Notes: a model not told the origin generated them from the letters alone. Positions 54,235-61,997 are shown, counted from the first letter of the stretch. The stretch is DNA of 64,000 nt from JAXHUM01 sp034189325 (GCA_034189325.1 JAXHUM010000043.1:1-64000), one strand, 5' to 3'. Numbers and translations: made by a program.

Positions 54235-54417
54235 CTATTCACTCTCTAAAGTGCACTGGGTAAAATCAATTTGTTTGCCGCACTGAGCGCAGGAATGGGT
54301 CCTGTCAAACTCATCCGAAAAAATTTCCTTGTCCGCCCCGCATTCGGGACACTTGCATGTGAATGATTTGAGATTTCGAAAATTTTCAAACCCAGGACAA
54401 TGTCGCGGTGTTGTCAT
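54235..54417 (-). CDS. Small zinc-ribbon-like protein
   Basis: A 60-residue protein with two CxxC pairs, CKCPECGADK and CAQCGKQ, which form a zinc-ribbon pattern, and an acidic end. No named family was recognised. AAGGAGG precedes the ATG. It lies 20 bp upstream of the rubredoxin gene. Confidence 0.7.
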   Translation of the reverse strand: MTTPRHCPGFENFRNLKSFTCKCPECGADKEIFSDEFDRTHSCAQCGKQIDFTQCTLESE

Positions 54418-54513
54418 TGTTTTTCCTCCTTGTAAAATTGTTGCTGGAATAAATCAGTTTCCTAGAGACCGCATGTAATTATGAAAAAGTTGTCTGACTT
54501 GTGCCATGCTATA

Positions 54514-55155
54514 TCAGCTCACATCCGAGACCTCATAGCCTTTCTTTTTCATATCCTCAACAGCTACAGACGCATCTTCACTCCTGACTCGCAGCACAAG
54601 AAACCAATCTTTCTTGTCAGCTTTCATGACGGTCATAACACTGATAAGAGGTATCTTATAGTCATCAAGAATCTCTAGCAAGCCCCTGAGGAAGCCGAAT
54701 CTCTTCCCTGACGTCTCAATGGTGATCCGTTTGCTTTCATTCTCCCAGACGCCGAGGGCATCGGAGACGACCTCCGAGATATCGGACTGTGTGATAATAC
54801 CAACAAGCTCGCCATTTTCAAGGACCGGAAAGGCGCCGAGGCCATGTTTCTTGCCGATCCGGATGGCCTCTTCAACAGGATGATCCGGAGTAATGCTGAT
54901 CGGATTTTTGACCATGATATCTCCTACCGTCATTTTTGAAATGAGGTAATTGAGTTCATGGATACTGAGACTAGTCGCCTCAGATGGAGAGGCGTCTCTT
55001 ATCATGGCCCTCGTCACAAGACCAGCGAACTTCTTGTTTTTGATAACCGGCAATCGTTTAATGCTGTTATGTTTCATGATTTCCAAAGCAGCCATAATCG
55101 GCGTATTGATATCAACCGTTATGACATCCTTTTTCATGAAGTCTCTGACTCTCAT
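54514..55155 (-). CDS. CBS-domain pair protein
   Basis: The 213-residue protein has two CBS domains (residues 1-60: MRVRDFMKKDVITVD; and 75-130: TVGDIMVKNPISITP, GIITQSDISEVVSD) and a C-terminal ACT-like domain. CBS pairs bind adenine nucleotides and regulate a partner. No partner is fused. CGGAGGTAAG precedes the ATG. It lies 42 bp downstream of a flavodoxin. Confidence 0.9.
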   Translation of the reverse strand: MRVRDFMKKDVITVDINTPIMAALEIMKHNSIKRLPVIKNKKFAGLVTRAMIRDASPSEATSLSIHELNYLISKMTVGDIMVKNPISITPDHPVEEAIRIGKKHGLGAFPVLENGELVGIITQSDISEVVSDALGVWENESKRITIETSGKRFGFLRGLLEILDDYKIPLISVMTVMKADKKDWFLVLRVRSEDASVAVEDMKKKGYEVSDVS

Positions 55156-55197
55156 CTTTCTTACCTCCGGTCGCTTGATGGTATCGTCTGATATGTT

Positions 55198-55644
55198 TCA
55201 GGATTTTGTCTCACTCATCTTTTTTCCGATTTCCCGCCCATAATCCTGGGCCATCTGAGTGCCTCCTTGAATGAAAGCTGACCTCAGTATTAACGGGCCA
55301 CCTGTCAGATCCATTTCAAGAACATGTCTCATGGTTTCAAATATACGTCCGGGGGCTTCGCCGCTCCATCCGTAGGCGCCAAAAGAACCTCCAACCTTAC
55401 CCCTAAGGCCTACCTTTTCAGCTAGGAAGAGAAGGGTTTTCATCCCCTGCATCATTTCTCCGTGGTATGTGGGAGATCCGAAGACATAGGCGTCATACCC
55501 TGCAAGATCTTCCTCCTTTTTGATGCGTGTGCCATCCTCGACGATCGCCTCATTTCCACTAAAACGGACCCCCTCAGCAATGAGTTCTGCAATGCTTTTT
55601 GTTGAACCGGTCCTTGTAACATACACAACAAGAGCCCTTCCCAT
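55198..55644 (-). CDS. Flavodoxin-like FMN protein
   Basis: A 148-residue flavodoxin with the FMN phosphate loop TRTGSTKSIAE, FGSPTYHGEM and GAYGWSGEAPG. It is single-domain and most like the flavodoxin half of flavodiiron proteins. It may carry electrons to oxygen-reducing enzymes. GGAGG precedes the ATG. A paralogue lies at 57797-58243. Confidence 0.9.
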   Translation of the reverse strand: MGRALVVYVTRTGSTKSIAELIAEGVRFSGNEAIVEDGTRIKKEEDLAGYDAYVFGSPTYHGEMMQGMKTLLFLAEKVGLRGKVGGSFGAYGWSGEAPGRIFETMRHVLEMDLTGGPLILRSAFIQGGTQMAQDYGREIGKKMSETKS

Positions 55645-55702
55645 CCTATCAACCTCCAGACAATATACGAGTTATATCCGACGGTGATCTCCCGTGGGCC
55701 TG

Positions 55703-55855
55703 TTAAAGCCTCGAATCTGATCCGGTATCTCCACACTCTGGAATATAGCACGAGACATCTACAAACTCGCATTTCTTTTTACAGGAGGGACATTCCTCCG
55801 GAGGGACATCGGCCTGTACATTGTACCCACAATCCTTACATTTCCATTCTGCCAT
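55703..55855 (-). CDS. Rubredoxin-like protein, 50 residues
   Basis: A 50-residue protein with CKDCGYNV and CPSC, the Fe(Cys)4 pattern of a rubredoxin-like domain, followed by KKKCEFVDVSCYIPECG with extra cysteines. Such short proteins are often near rubrerythrin or desulfoferrodoxin genes. GGAGC lies before the ATG. It is encoded immediately after desulfoferrodoxin (39 bp) and before a flavodoxin. Confidence 0.85.
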   Translation of the reverse strand: MAEWKCKDCGYNVQADVPPEECPSCKKKCEFVDVSCYIPECGDTGSDSRL

Positions 55856-55894
55856 TTTCCTTGCTCCTTTCTTAACGGGTCAATAGTCCATCAA

Positions 55895-56269
55895 CTATCC
55901 CTTCCACAGACCATGAAGGGTGCAGTACTCTCTGGCAGTGACTTTGTCAGCTTGGATTCTGAAGGTAGCTTCCGGGGCGTCTCCCGGAGTCAGAAATTGT
56001 CGATAGACCTTTCCATCTGCAATGATCTCAATCCATTCGATGTAGTGTTTTTCTTCCATGGGATGGGGGACTTCGCCTACCTTCACCTTATATCCATCAT
56101 CGGCTTTTTCAACAACAGGAACATGTTTTTCCTTGGCCGCATCAACAGTGTTTTCTTTAAATAATTTCATTGCCTGACCGCAACACACCAGTTCCCCTTT
56201 CCCTCCGTGTAACACCTCGACGATGTTCCCGCAGAGTTCACACTTATAGACCTCTAATTTTTGTGCCAT
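55895..56269 (-). CDS. dfx: Desulfoferrodoxin (superoxide reductase)
   Basis: The 124-residue protein has an N-terminal desulforedoxin domain (YKCELCGNIV and CCGQ) and a superoxide-reductase domain with PHPMEEKHYIEWIE and the C-terminal CTLHGLW, which provide the His4Cys catalytic iron. It reduces superoxide to peroxide, which the rubrerythrins and peroxiredoxin then remove. AAAGGAGG precedes the ATG. Confidence 0.96.
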   Translation of the reverse strand: MAQKLEVYKCELCGNIVEVLHGGKGELVCCGQAMKLFKENTVDAAKEKHVPVVEKADDGYKVKVGEVPHPMEEKHYIEWIEIIADGKVYRQFLTPGDAPEATFRIQADKVTAREYCTLHGLWKG

Positions 56270-56344
56270 GATGATCCTCCTTTGATTTGCTTATTTTGTT
56301 GATGTCGATCTAACACTAAATATTCAAAAAGGCGTCTTCATAAC

Positions 56345-56842
56345 CTAATCAAAATCAGAAAACTGCTCTTTTTTGGCACCACACACAGGACATTCATCAG
56401 GCAATGTGCCATCAGATATGTACCCACAGACATTACATACGTGGTATGTTGTGTCTCTCTCCTCCATGAGATGGTTCATGGCCTCCTTGTATAGTCGTGC
56501 GTGCACCTCCTCCACATCTCGCGATTGACTAAAAACCATGAGAGCGGTGTTGTCTTCCTCTTCCGTAGCCGTCTTGATGAATTCATCATAGGCTACCCCG
56601 GCCACACTCATTTCAGAATCGAAGCTTGACTGGAGGTTCTCTTCGGTGGATTTGATCTCCTGAAGCATGCGCAAGCTTCGTTCACCATGGATCTCCTCGG
56701 ATCGGGCGATCACTCTAAAGAGCTTAGCGATCGGGAGGTATCCCTCCTCTTCCGCCTTCTTGGCATAGGCCTTGAGTCGAAGTGCTGCCTTGGCCTCACC
56801 AACATAACCCTTGTAAAAAGCATCTTTTAGTCTTTCGTTCAT
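56345..56842 (-). CDS. Rubrerythrin-family protein
   Basis: A 165-residue rubrerythrin with an N-terminal diiron domain (GEAKAALRLKAYAKKAE, ARSEEIHGERSLRM, EEVHARLYKEAM) and a C-terminal rubredoxin part, CNVCGYIS and CPVCGAK. It is a divergent copy compared with the one at 17578-18072. No strong ribosome binding site is seen. It lies between the rubredoxin-rubrerythrin fusion and desulfoferrodoxin. Confidence 0.92.
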   Translation of the reverse strand: MNERLKDAFYKGYVGEAKAALRLKAYAKKAEEEGYLPIAKLFRVIARSEEIHGERSLRMLQEIKSTEENLQSSFDSEMSVAGVAYDEFIKTATEEEDNTALMVFSQSRDVEEVHARLYKEAMNHLMEERDTTYHVCNVCGYISDGTLPDECPVCGAKKEQFSDFD

Positions 56843-56885
56843 TGTCTACTCTCATAAGCCATTTGAGTGATTATGACGATTGTTG

Positions 56886-57704
56886 TCAGTAATTCTCGCC
56901 TAAGAGTTCAAAATGCGCCTGTGGGTGCGCGCAGGCAGGGCAGGTGTCAGGGGCCTCCTTCCCGGTATGGAGATACCCGCAGTTTCGACACCGCCATACT
57001 TGTTCTGAATCTCTTTTAAAGACTCGGTCCCCTTCAATGTTAGCGGCAAGGTCGTTATAGCGTTTCTCATGCTGTTTTTCAGCCACGGCAATAGCCTCAA
57101 AGACATCGGCAATCCCCTCAAAGCCCTCATCTCTGGCGATTCTTGCGAACCCCGGATACATCTCGGTATGCTCATAGTTTTCCCCGGCAGCAGCGGCCTT
57201 GAGGTTTTCCAAGGTGCTGCCGATCACCCCAGCAGGGAAAGCGGCAGTGATCTCCACCTCTCCTCCCTCAAGGAACTTGAATAGTCTCTTGGCATGTTCT
57301 TTTTCCTGATTTGCCGTTTCCTCAAATATATATGAGATCTGAACAAAACCCTCTTTCTTGGCCTGGCTGGTAAAATAGGTATAACGGTTTCTCGCCTGTG
57401 ATTCTCCCGAAAACGCCGTTAATAGATTTTTTTCTGTTTGACTTCCCTTTAATTCAGGCATTTGATCTCCTCCCGTTTTTTTCGTCAAAATCTTTGGATC
57501 CCCCTTTTGGGCAACGGAACCTGGCCCCCCAAGAGGACGAAACATCTTCTTTCCGGCACCGCACACAGGACACTTCCAGTCGTCAGGCAGGTCCTGAAAC
57601 CGAGTGCCCTTGGGTATCTTTCCCCTCCTGTCTCCTTTGTCCGGATTATAAATATAACCGCAATTTGTGGTCTGACACTGCCACATATCTTCCGGTTTCA
57701 CCAT
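56886..57704 (-). CDS. rbr: Rubredoxin-rubrerythrin fusion with internal start
   Basis: A 272-residue protein. Residues 1-60 form a rubredoxin with a CQTTNC (C-x4-C) first pair and CPVCG; a 20-residue linker follows; the rest is a complete rubrerythrin (AFSGESQARNRYTYF, EHAKRLF, EMYPGFARIA, CRNCGY, CPACAH). Inside the gene, GGGAGGAGATCAA directly precedes ATG 57461, whose 191-residue product has the exact start (MPELKGSQTEKNLL) and length of ordinary rubrerythrin. Both the long fusion and the short form are probably made. GAGGAGAGG precedes the first ATG. Confidence 0.93.
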   Translation of the reverse strand: MVKPEDMWQCQTTNCGYIYNPDKGDRRGKIPKGTRFQDLPDDWKCPVCGAGKKMFRPLGGPGSVAQKGDPKILTKKTGGDQMPELKGSQTEKNLLTAFSGESQARNRYTYFTSQAKKEGFVQISYIFEETANQEKEHAKRLFKFLEGGEVEITAAFPAGVIGSTLENLKAAAAGENYEHTEMYPGFARIARDEGFEGIADVFEAIAVAEKQHEKRYNDLAANIEGDRVFKRDSEQVWRCRNCGYLHTGKEAPDTCPACAHPQAHFELLGENY

Positions 57705-57723
57705 GTTCCTCTCCTCAAAAAAC

Positions 57724-57740
57724 AGTGAAAACAATTCACT
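57724..57740. other. Inverted repeat upstream of the rubredoxin-rubrerythrin gene
   Basis: AGTGAA-AACAA-TTCACT, a perfect 6-bp stem with a 5-nt loop, 20 bp upstream of the start codon. It lies in the 92-bp gap after the flavodoxin stop. It could be an operator or a 5' hairpin. Confidence 0.45.
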
Positions 57741-57761
57741 AAGGGCTTTTCTCTCAGTATT

Positions 57762-57779
57762 GACGGAGTCTTATCCGTC
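57762..57779. other. Inverted repeat after the flavodoxin stop
   Basis: GACGGA-GTCTTA-TCCGTC, a perfect 6-bp stem with a 6-nt loop, 18 bp beyond the flavodoxin stop codon. No T-run follows on the minus strand, so it may be a partial attenuator or an RNA-stability element. Confidence 0.45.
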
Positions 57780-57796
57780 CACAAATATACTCAAAA

Positions 57797-58243
57797 TCAC
57801 TGACCGAGTTTGTTCCCCACAGCCTTTCCGTATTCCTGGCACGCCTTTAATCCCTCATCCGTCTCCAGGGCCGCATCTTTCAGGCTTAGGGCGCCAAGCT
57901 CCACAGTATCCATTTTAAATACGTAGTTCATGGTGTCAAAGATCATGGGCGCGGATTCACCGCTGTGGGTATAGGGTCCGAAGGCGCCACCGATTTTGCC
58001 GACAAGATTCGCCTTTTCAGCAAGAAAAAGAAAGGTCTTCATGCCGGATGTCATATCCCTATGATAAGTCGGGCAGCCAAAGACGTAACCGTCATAACCA
58101 GAGAGATCTTTTTCATTTTTTATTTTGGAAATTGATTTGAGAATCGCCTCGTTGCCTGCCAATCGAATCCCCTCGGCAATATACTCGGCCATCTTTTCCG
58201 TGTGCCCTGTCCTGCTCGTAAACGCTACCAATACTTTCTTCAT
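57797..58243 (-). CDS. Flavodoxin-like FMN protein (paralogue)
   Basis: A 148-residue flavodoxin with TSRTGHTEKMAE, FGCPTYHRDM and GPYTHSGESAP. Same length and layout as the protein at 55198-55644, so the two likely derive from one duplication but differ in the FMN loop residues. GGGAGACATG precedes the ATG. It is the second gene from the sigma-54 promoter. Confidence 0.9.
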   Translation of the reverse strand: MKKVLVAFTSRTGHTEKMAEYIAEGIRLAGNEAILKSISKIKNEKDLSGYDGYVFGCPTYHRDMTSGMKTFLFLAEKANLVGKIGGAFGPYTHSGESAPMIFDTMNYVFKMDTVELGALSLKDAALETDEGLKACQEYGKAVGNKLGQ

Positions 58244-58278
58244 CTTTCATGTCTCCCTAAAGAATTGAAGTTGCTCTT

Positions 58279-58479
58279 CTAAACCCACCATCCCTTTTTT
58301 ATGTGTGCTTCTTTCTCATCTTCGGCTAATTTCTTGATCTTAAAGGCGGAATCTCTGAGAACTCCGTATAATACACCGCATCCGGTATCTTCACGGGCCA
58401 TATCTCCCTCATCCGCCACTTTCAGCATGTCTTCAACAAGCATCAATGTCCTCTTGATGATTTCGTCACACAGTCTCAT
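58279..58479 (-). CDS. Small conserved-looking hypothetical protein, first gene of the stress island
   Basis: A 66-residue mostly helical protein without a recognised domain. It is the first gene behind the sigma-54 promoter; the predicted transcript start would leave a leader of about 30 nt. AAGGG is present upstream of the ATG. Its stop lies 35 bp before the flavodoxin start. Confidence 0.65.
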   Translation of the reverse strand: MRLCDEIIKRTLMLVEDMLKVADEGDMAREDTGCGVLYGVLRDSAFKIKKLAEDEKEAHIKKGWWV

Positions 58480-58520
58480 TCTTCTACCCTTTCGAAAGGA
58501 GTGCTGTTTTCTTATAATGT

Positions 58521-58537
58521 CTCAATATGTGTGCCAG
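58521..58537 (-). promoter_or_regulatory. Sigma-54 (-24/-12) promoter
   Basis: On the minus strand CTGGCAC-ACATA-TTGAG matches the -24 element fully and the -12 element with one change (GA for GC at the invariant -12 position), with the correct GG-N10 spacing. The predicted start is about position 58510, leaving a leader of about 30 nt to the ATG at 58479. Confidence 0.65.
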
Positions 58538-58644
58538 GATCATTTGAGGAGCGCCATAAAGGCCTAATGTTCTTTTATTGCAGACAGTTATAGTGGAAGT
58601 TGGAGCAACTGAATAAACGATCAATTGTGATTTTAAGTGATGTG

Positions 58645-58662
58645 TGAGACACTTATGTCTCG
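58645..58662. promoter_or_regulatory. Activator-type palindrome, site 1
   Basis: TGAGACA-CTTA-TGTCTCG, with a perfect 6-bp inverted repeat GAGACA/TGTCTC. It is about 125 bp upstream of the sigma-54 promoter, a usual distance for an enhancer site bound by an AAA activator. Confidence 0.65.
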
Positions 58663-58879
58663 TAACTGTCCGTTTATGGGTAAAGTATTGGAATTGCAGA
58701 ATCTGTTGCTGTAAAGCATGGAAGTCCGCTAGGGACTATTCATCATAGGCGGCGGCCGTAAGTGGCGTTATGGAAAGATATCCTGAAGGAAGGTGCCCGG
58801 TTTTGCCTAATATCCCTTAAGATAAGGACCGACTGAAGAATGAGTCGATCTTTTGATGCTTAAGATCAGGTTGCGTGAA

Positions 58880-58897
58880 TCAGACTAATATGTCTCA
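58880..58897. promoter_or_regulatory. Activator-type palindrome, site 2
   Basis: TCAGACT-AATA-TGTCTCA: the right half is the full consensus TGTCTCA, the left half matches 5 of 7 bases. Centre-to-centre distance to site 3 is 28 bp. Confidence 0.5.
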
Positions 58898-58907
58898 AAT
58901 TTTTACC

Positions 58908-58925
58908 TGAGACAGAAGTGTCTTG
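58908..58925. promoter_or_regulatory. Activator-type palindrome, site 3
   Basis: TGAGACA-GAAG-TGTCTTG: the left half is the full consensus TGAGACA and the right half matches TGTCTCA at 5 of 7. It lies about 90 bp from the end of the activator gene and about 390 bp upstream of the promoter. Confidence 0.6.
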
Positions 58926-59016
58926 TGAAACACCTTTAGAAGGCTTTTATCAGCATGAAGAGAAGGAGAGGGTGCGGGAGAGATTGAGAGCATAGGGTTT
59001 TAAAAGGAAAGTTGGT

Positions 59017-60855
59017 TCAGGAAATATCCGGAAAATCAGCCAGGAAACGGTAAAGGGTGGCGCGACCGACCCCCAGTAATCTGGCAGCCTTGGCTTTGTT
59101 CCCGCCACTTTGAATCAGGGCCGCACTGACAACTTCTTTGTCCAATTTCCTGGCAGGACCACGGGATGTTAGGCCTTCTGTTAGTTCTCTGATTTCAGAC
59201 GGAAGGTGGTCTACTTGAATGATTTCACCCCTGGCCCTTACGAGAGCAAACCTCAGGGCGCTCTGCAGCTCTCTTACGTTACCTGGCCAGCGATACTCCT
59301 TCATTGTATCCAAGGCCTCTCTGGAAAGACCTGGCGTATCCTGGCCCTCTTCCTTTGCCTTTAAGAGAAAATTCTCTAAAAAAAGGGGGATGTCATCTTT
59401 TCTATCTCTTAGAGAGGGTAGGTTAATCGGGACAACATTGATTCGGTAATAGAGATCCTCCCTGAAATTGCCGTTCTTCATTTCGACCTTTAGATCACGG
59501 TTGGTGGCGCTTATCAAGCGTACGTCTACGGAAATAGTCTCTTCCCCTCCAACCCTTTCGAAACTGCCTTCCTGAAGCACCCGCAGGAGTTTGGACTGCA
59601 CCGATTTAGGGAGGTCCGCCACTTCATCCAGAAAGAGGGTGCCCTTATGGGCCAGCTCAAAACGCCCTTTCTTGTCACGAATGGCGCCTGTAAAGGCACC
59701 TTTCACATGTCCAAAAAGCTCGCTTTCAAGCAAGCCTTCAGGGAGTGCGCCGCAGTTGACCGGAACAAAAGGCCCGCCGCCTCGGCGGCTTTCAGTATGG
59801 ATGGCATTGGCAACCAGTTCTTTTCCGGTCCCTGTTTCTCCAGAGATATGAACAGGATAATCATTGGTGGCCAGTTCACGTATCTGGCCATAGATCTGGA
59901 GCATCTTGGGATCCCGGCCTATAATTTCTCCAAAACCTTGGAGTTTCCCAAGTTGAATTTGGAGGCCGACTCGGTCCGTAACGTCACGAAAGGAGGCAAT
60001 AACACCCACAAGACCTCCCGTCTCGTCGTTTCTGTTATTCACGGACATCTCTACACGCCGAAATTCGCCTTCCTTAGTACGGATGTTGAGGGGGTAGGAA
60101 ATGTGGTTCAGGGCCTCGGGGGGACCATTTTCGAAGGAGCAGCGGCCCCCGCAGAAAGGTTCGCCGAACGCTTCGTGACAGTCCCTGTGAAGGATCTCTT
60201 CCCTCCTGTAACCTGTGATTTCTTCCGCGGCCCTGTTAAAGAACAGGATACGCCTCTCATTATCATGGGCTATAATCCCTTCACTGAGACTATCAAGAAT
60301 TTCTTCGAGGTTTCTTCTTTCAACTAGATCCTTTCGCAGCAGGGCAAGGTGCGCCTCGATAAGGTCCTTGAATCGCGACATGAGACTCTCGATTTTGTCA
60401 CTATAGCTGTTTTCTTTGGAATCAAGGATGCAGATGGTCCCGAAAACCTTCCCATCAGGCCAGAAGATCGGAAAACCTAAATAGGAGATCATACCCAGTT
60501 TAATGTCCGGGTTCTTATCCCACTTCCTGTCTTTCAGGGCATTCGGCACCAGGAGTTTGTTACGACTTCTTATAACCTCTTCACAGTAGAGGCCGGTCAG
60601 TCTTTCCGCTTCACCCTCTATATAGGGATTCGCAGGCGATCGATTGGAGCTAAAGACTCTGATAAAAGGCTGGTCAACCCTCATGATCAGAGCTGAGGGC
60701 ACACCGATGATTTCCGCCATACTCTCGACGATACTTTGCCAGTTCTCGATGATACTTGCAGGGATTTCTATATCACGGTTCATGATTTGGGGCCCTGACC
60801 GAAGAACCTTGTCCCTTTTTCCGTGTTCACTGACAGTATTGTTTGTTTTTTCCAT
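59017..60855 (-). CDS. Sigma-54-dependent activator with GAF, PAS, AAA and Fis-type HTH domains
   Basis: The 612-residue regulator has a GAF-like domain (about 30-175), a PAS domain (about 185-305) that holds several cysteines (CHEAF, FCGGRCSF), the AAA domain with Walker A SGETGTGKELVANAI, the sigma-54-contact loop GAFTGA and Walker B TLFLDEVADL, then a Fis-type helix-turn-helix (KAARLLGVGRATLYRFL). It has no receiver domain, so it is controlled by ligand or redox sensing rather than phosphorylation. It lies next to the upstream sites and promoter of the stress island and is its most likely activator. The start ATG follows AGAGAG. Confidence 0.93.
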   Translation of the reverse strand: MEKTNNTVSEHGKRDKVLRSGPQIMNRDIEIPASIIENWQSIVESMAEIIGVPSALIMRVDQPFIRVFSSNRSPANPYIEGEAERLTGLYCEEVIRSRNKLLVPNALKDRKWDKNPDIKLGMISYLGFPIFWPDGKVFGTICILDSKENSYSDKIESLMSRFKDLIEAHLALLRKDLVERRNLEEILDSLSEGIIAHDNERRILFFNRAAEEITGYRREEILHRDCHEAFGEPFCGGRCSFENGPPEALNHISYPLNIRTKEGEFRRVEMSVNNRNDETGGLVGVIASFRDVTDRVGLQIQLGKLQGFGEIIGRDPKMLQIYGQIRELATNDYPVHISGETGTGKELVANAIHTESRRGGGPFVPVNCGALPEGLLESELFGHVKGAFTGAIRDKKGRFELAHKGTLFLDEVADLPKSVQSKLLRVLQEGSFERVGGEETISVDVRLISATNRDLKVEMKNGNFREDLYYRINVVPINLPSLRDRKDDIPLFLENFLLKAKEEGQDTPGLSREALDTMKEYRWPGNVRELQSALRFALVRARGEIIQVDHLPSEIRELTEGLTSRGPARKLDKEVVSAALIQSGGNKAKAARLLGVGRATLYRFLADFPDIS

Positions 60856-60870
60856 TTTTAACGACTCTCT

Positions 60871-60890
60871 TTCAGCAAAGATGTGCTGAA
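60871..60890. promoter_or_regulatory. Palindrome directly upstream of the activator gene
   Basis: TTCAGCA-AAGATG-TGCTGAA, a perfect 7-bp inverted repeat with a 6-nt spacer, 15 bp upstream of the activator start codon. It could be an operator for autoregulation or a 5' leader hairpin. It differs in sequence from the TGAGACA-type sites. Confidence 0.5.
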
Positions 60891-61185
60891 AACGTAATGC
60901 TAGAAAAGAAAAAGCATTGCTACACTACCAAATCATTACAAAATAGTCATGCCTAATCCCGGCTTTTTTTCTGTGCAGGAGAAGTCCATATAAAGGGACC
61001 TGTAAAACATGATCATAGAGGTGATCTCAGTATGGGGCCCTACATGGAAAAAAACGCAATTGTCTACAGGATTTTAGGAGAGTATTGGATCATGGGCGGT
61101 GGACAAGAGGCATAGACAATCTCAACAACAAAGGCACCCCCGAGAGTGTGATCACAATGAAACATCCTCCGTGATGCATTCTTTC

Positions 61186-61214
61186 TTGACAGGTAAAGTG
61201 GTGTATGATATAAG
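61186..61214 (+). promoter_or_regulatory. Sigma-70 promoter of the winged-helix gene
   Basis: TTGACA (61186-61191), a 17-bp spacer and TATAAG (61209-61214) give full consensus at -35 and 5 of 6 at -10. The GTG start of the following gene is at 61242. Confidence 0.8.
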
Positions 61215-61227
61215 TAGAAAAACTACT
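61213..61227. promoter_or_regulatory. Palindrome at the transcription start
   Basis: AGTAG-AAAAA-CTACT lies right after the -10 element, where a repressor would block initiation. It may be the site for the winged-helix protein encoded just downstream (autoregulation). Confidence 0.5.
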
Positions 61228-61241
61228 CGAAAAGGTTTGCC

Positions 61242-61799
61242 GTGGAAAACTTATTTACCGGGATCATATCCTCCAAGACCAGGATCAAACTCTTAATTCG
61301 ATTATTCTTCAACCCAAAGGCTCAGTCATATCTCAGGCAGTTGGCTAAGGAATTCAATGTTTCGACTAACTCCGTCAGGGAGGAGTTAAACCAGCTCGCC
61401 AAATCCAACCTCTTAATATCAAAAAAAAAGGGCCGACAGGTATTCTATCAGGCCAATTCTAAGCATCCGCTCTTTCCGGAACTGAAGTCGATGGTGGGTA
61501 AGGTTATTGGGATGGACCGGGTTATTGATGGAATTGTCAATAGGCTGGGTGACCTGGAAAAGGCCTACCTGATCGATGACTATGCCGAAGGCAAGGATAC
61601 CGGTATTATTGATCTCCTTTTGGTCGGAGACATTGACGAATATCACCTCAATGATTTGAGCAGAAAAACGGAACGATATATAAAGAGAAAGATCCGCTCT
61701 CTTGTCTTAAGCAGAGAAGAATACAACCGACTCCTCCCGAAACTGAAGCAGAGACCACGTCTGCTCATATGGGAGGCTGATGTCGACGACCCGTTATAG
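61242..61799 (+). CDS. Winged-helix (ArsR-like) regulator with nucleotidyltransferase-like domain
   Basis: The 185-residue protein has an N-terminal winged helix (YLRQLAKEFNVSTNSVREEL) and a C-terminal part, IDLLLVGDIDEYHLNDL, similar to small MNT-type nucleotidyltransferase folds. Proteins of this kind often stand at the head of polysaccharide loci in deltaproteobacteria. The start is GTG with AAAAGG 6 bp before it. Preceded by a strong sigma-70 promoter and followed by a sigma-54 promoter, it may control the epimerase-aminotransferase operon. Confidence 0.85.
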   Translation: MENLFTGIISSKTRIKLLIRLFFNPKAQSYLRQLAKEFNVSTNSVREELNQLAKSNLLISKKKGRQVFYQANSKHPLFPELKSMVGKVIGMDRVIDGIVNRLGDLEKAYLIDDYAEGKDTGIIDLLLVGDIDEYHLNDLSRKTERYIKRKIRSLVLSREEYNRLLPKLKQRPRLLIWEADVDDPL

Positions 61800-61900
61800 G
61801 CCGTCTATTTTGAGCCGAACAGTGCGGCCGAGAATGGCAATTAACCAATGATGTCAGGCCGATAATCTCTCGATCTCTTGTAGGCCTGGACCAGATGTAT

Positions 61901-61915
61901 CGGCACTGGTTTTGC
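61901..61915 (+). promoter_or_regulatory. Sigma-54 (-24/-12) promoter of the sugar operon
   Basis: CGGCAC-TGGTT-TTGC has the invariant GG and GC separated by exactly 10 bp, as in the -24/-12 consensus TGGCAC-N5-TTGC. The predicted transcript start is about 61927, roughly 70 bp before the epimerase ATG. Confidence 0.7.
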
Positions 61916-61997
61916 AATTATGGAAATGGTTTGAGGATTCAGCGTTTTTCTATTGCCGCAAAGATTTCTTGGCTAATGATGATTGTAGGGAAAAGGA

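Larger units (their letters stand above)
58480..59016. other. 537-bp regulatory region of the stress island
   Basis: It lies between the activator gene stop (59017) and the first island gene. It holds the -24/-12 element at 58521-58537 and three palindromic upstream sites at 58645-58662, 58880-58897 and 58908-58925. No credible coding frame was found in the rest. The distance and order are those of a sigma-54 promoter with distant activator sites. Confidence 0.7.
60856..61241. other. 386-bp divergent intergenic region
   Basis: It contains the activator's promoter side and the promoter of the plus-strand winged-helix gene. Elements seen: a palindrome at 60871-60890 and the sigma-70 promoter at 61186-61214. 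No supported gene was found; a 23-codon frame at 61044-61115 has no ribosome binding site. Confidence 0.5.

Noticed and set aside
61044..61115. 23-codon open frame upstream of the winged-helix gene
   Set aside because: No ribosome binding site and no recognisable product; it is likely chance.
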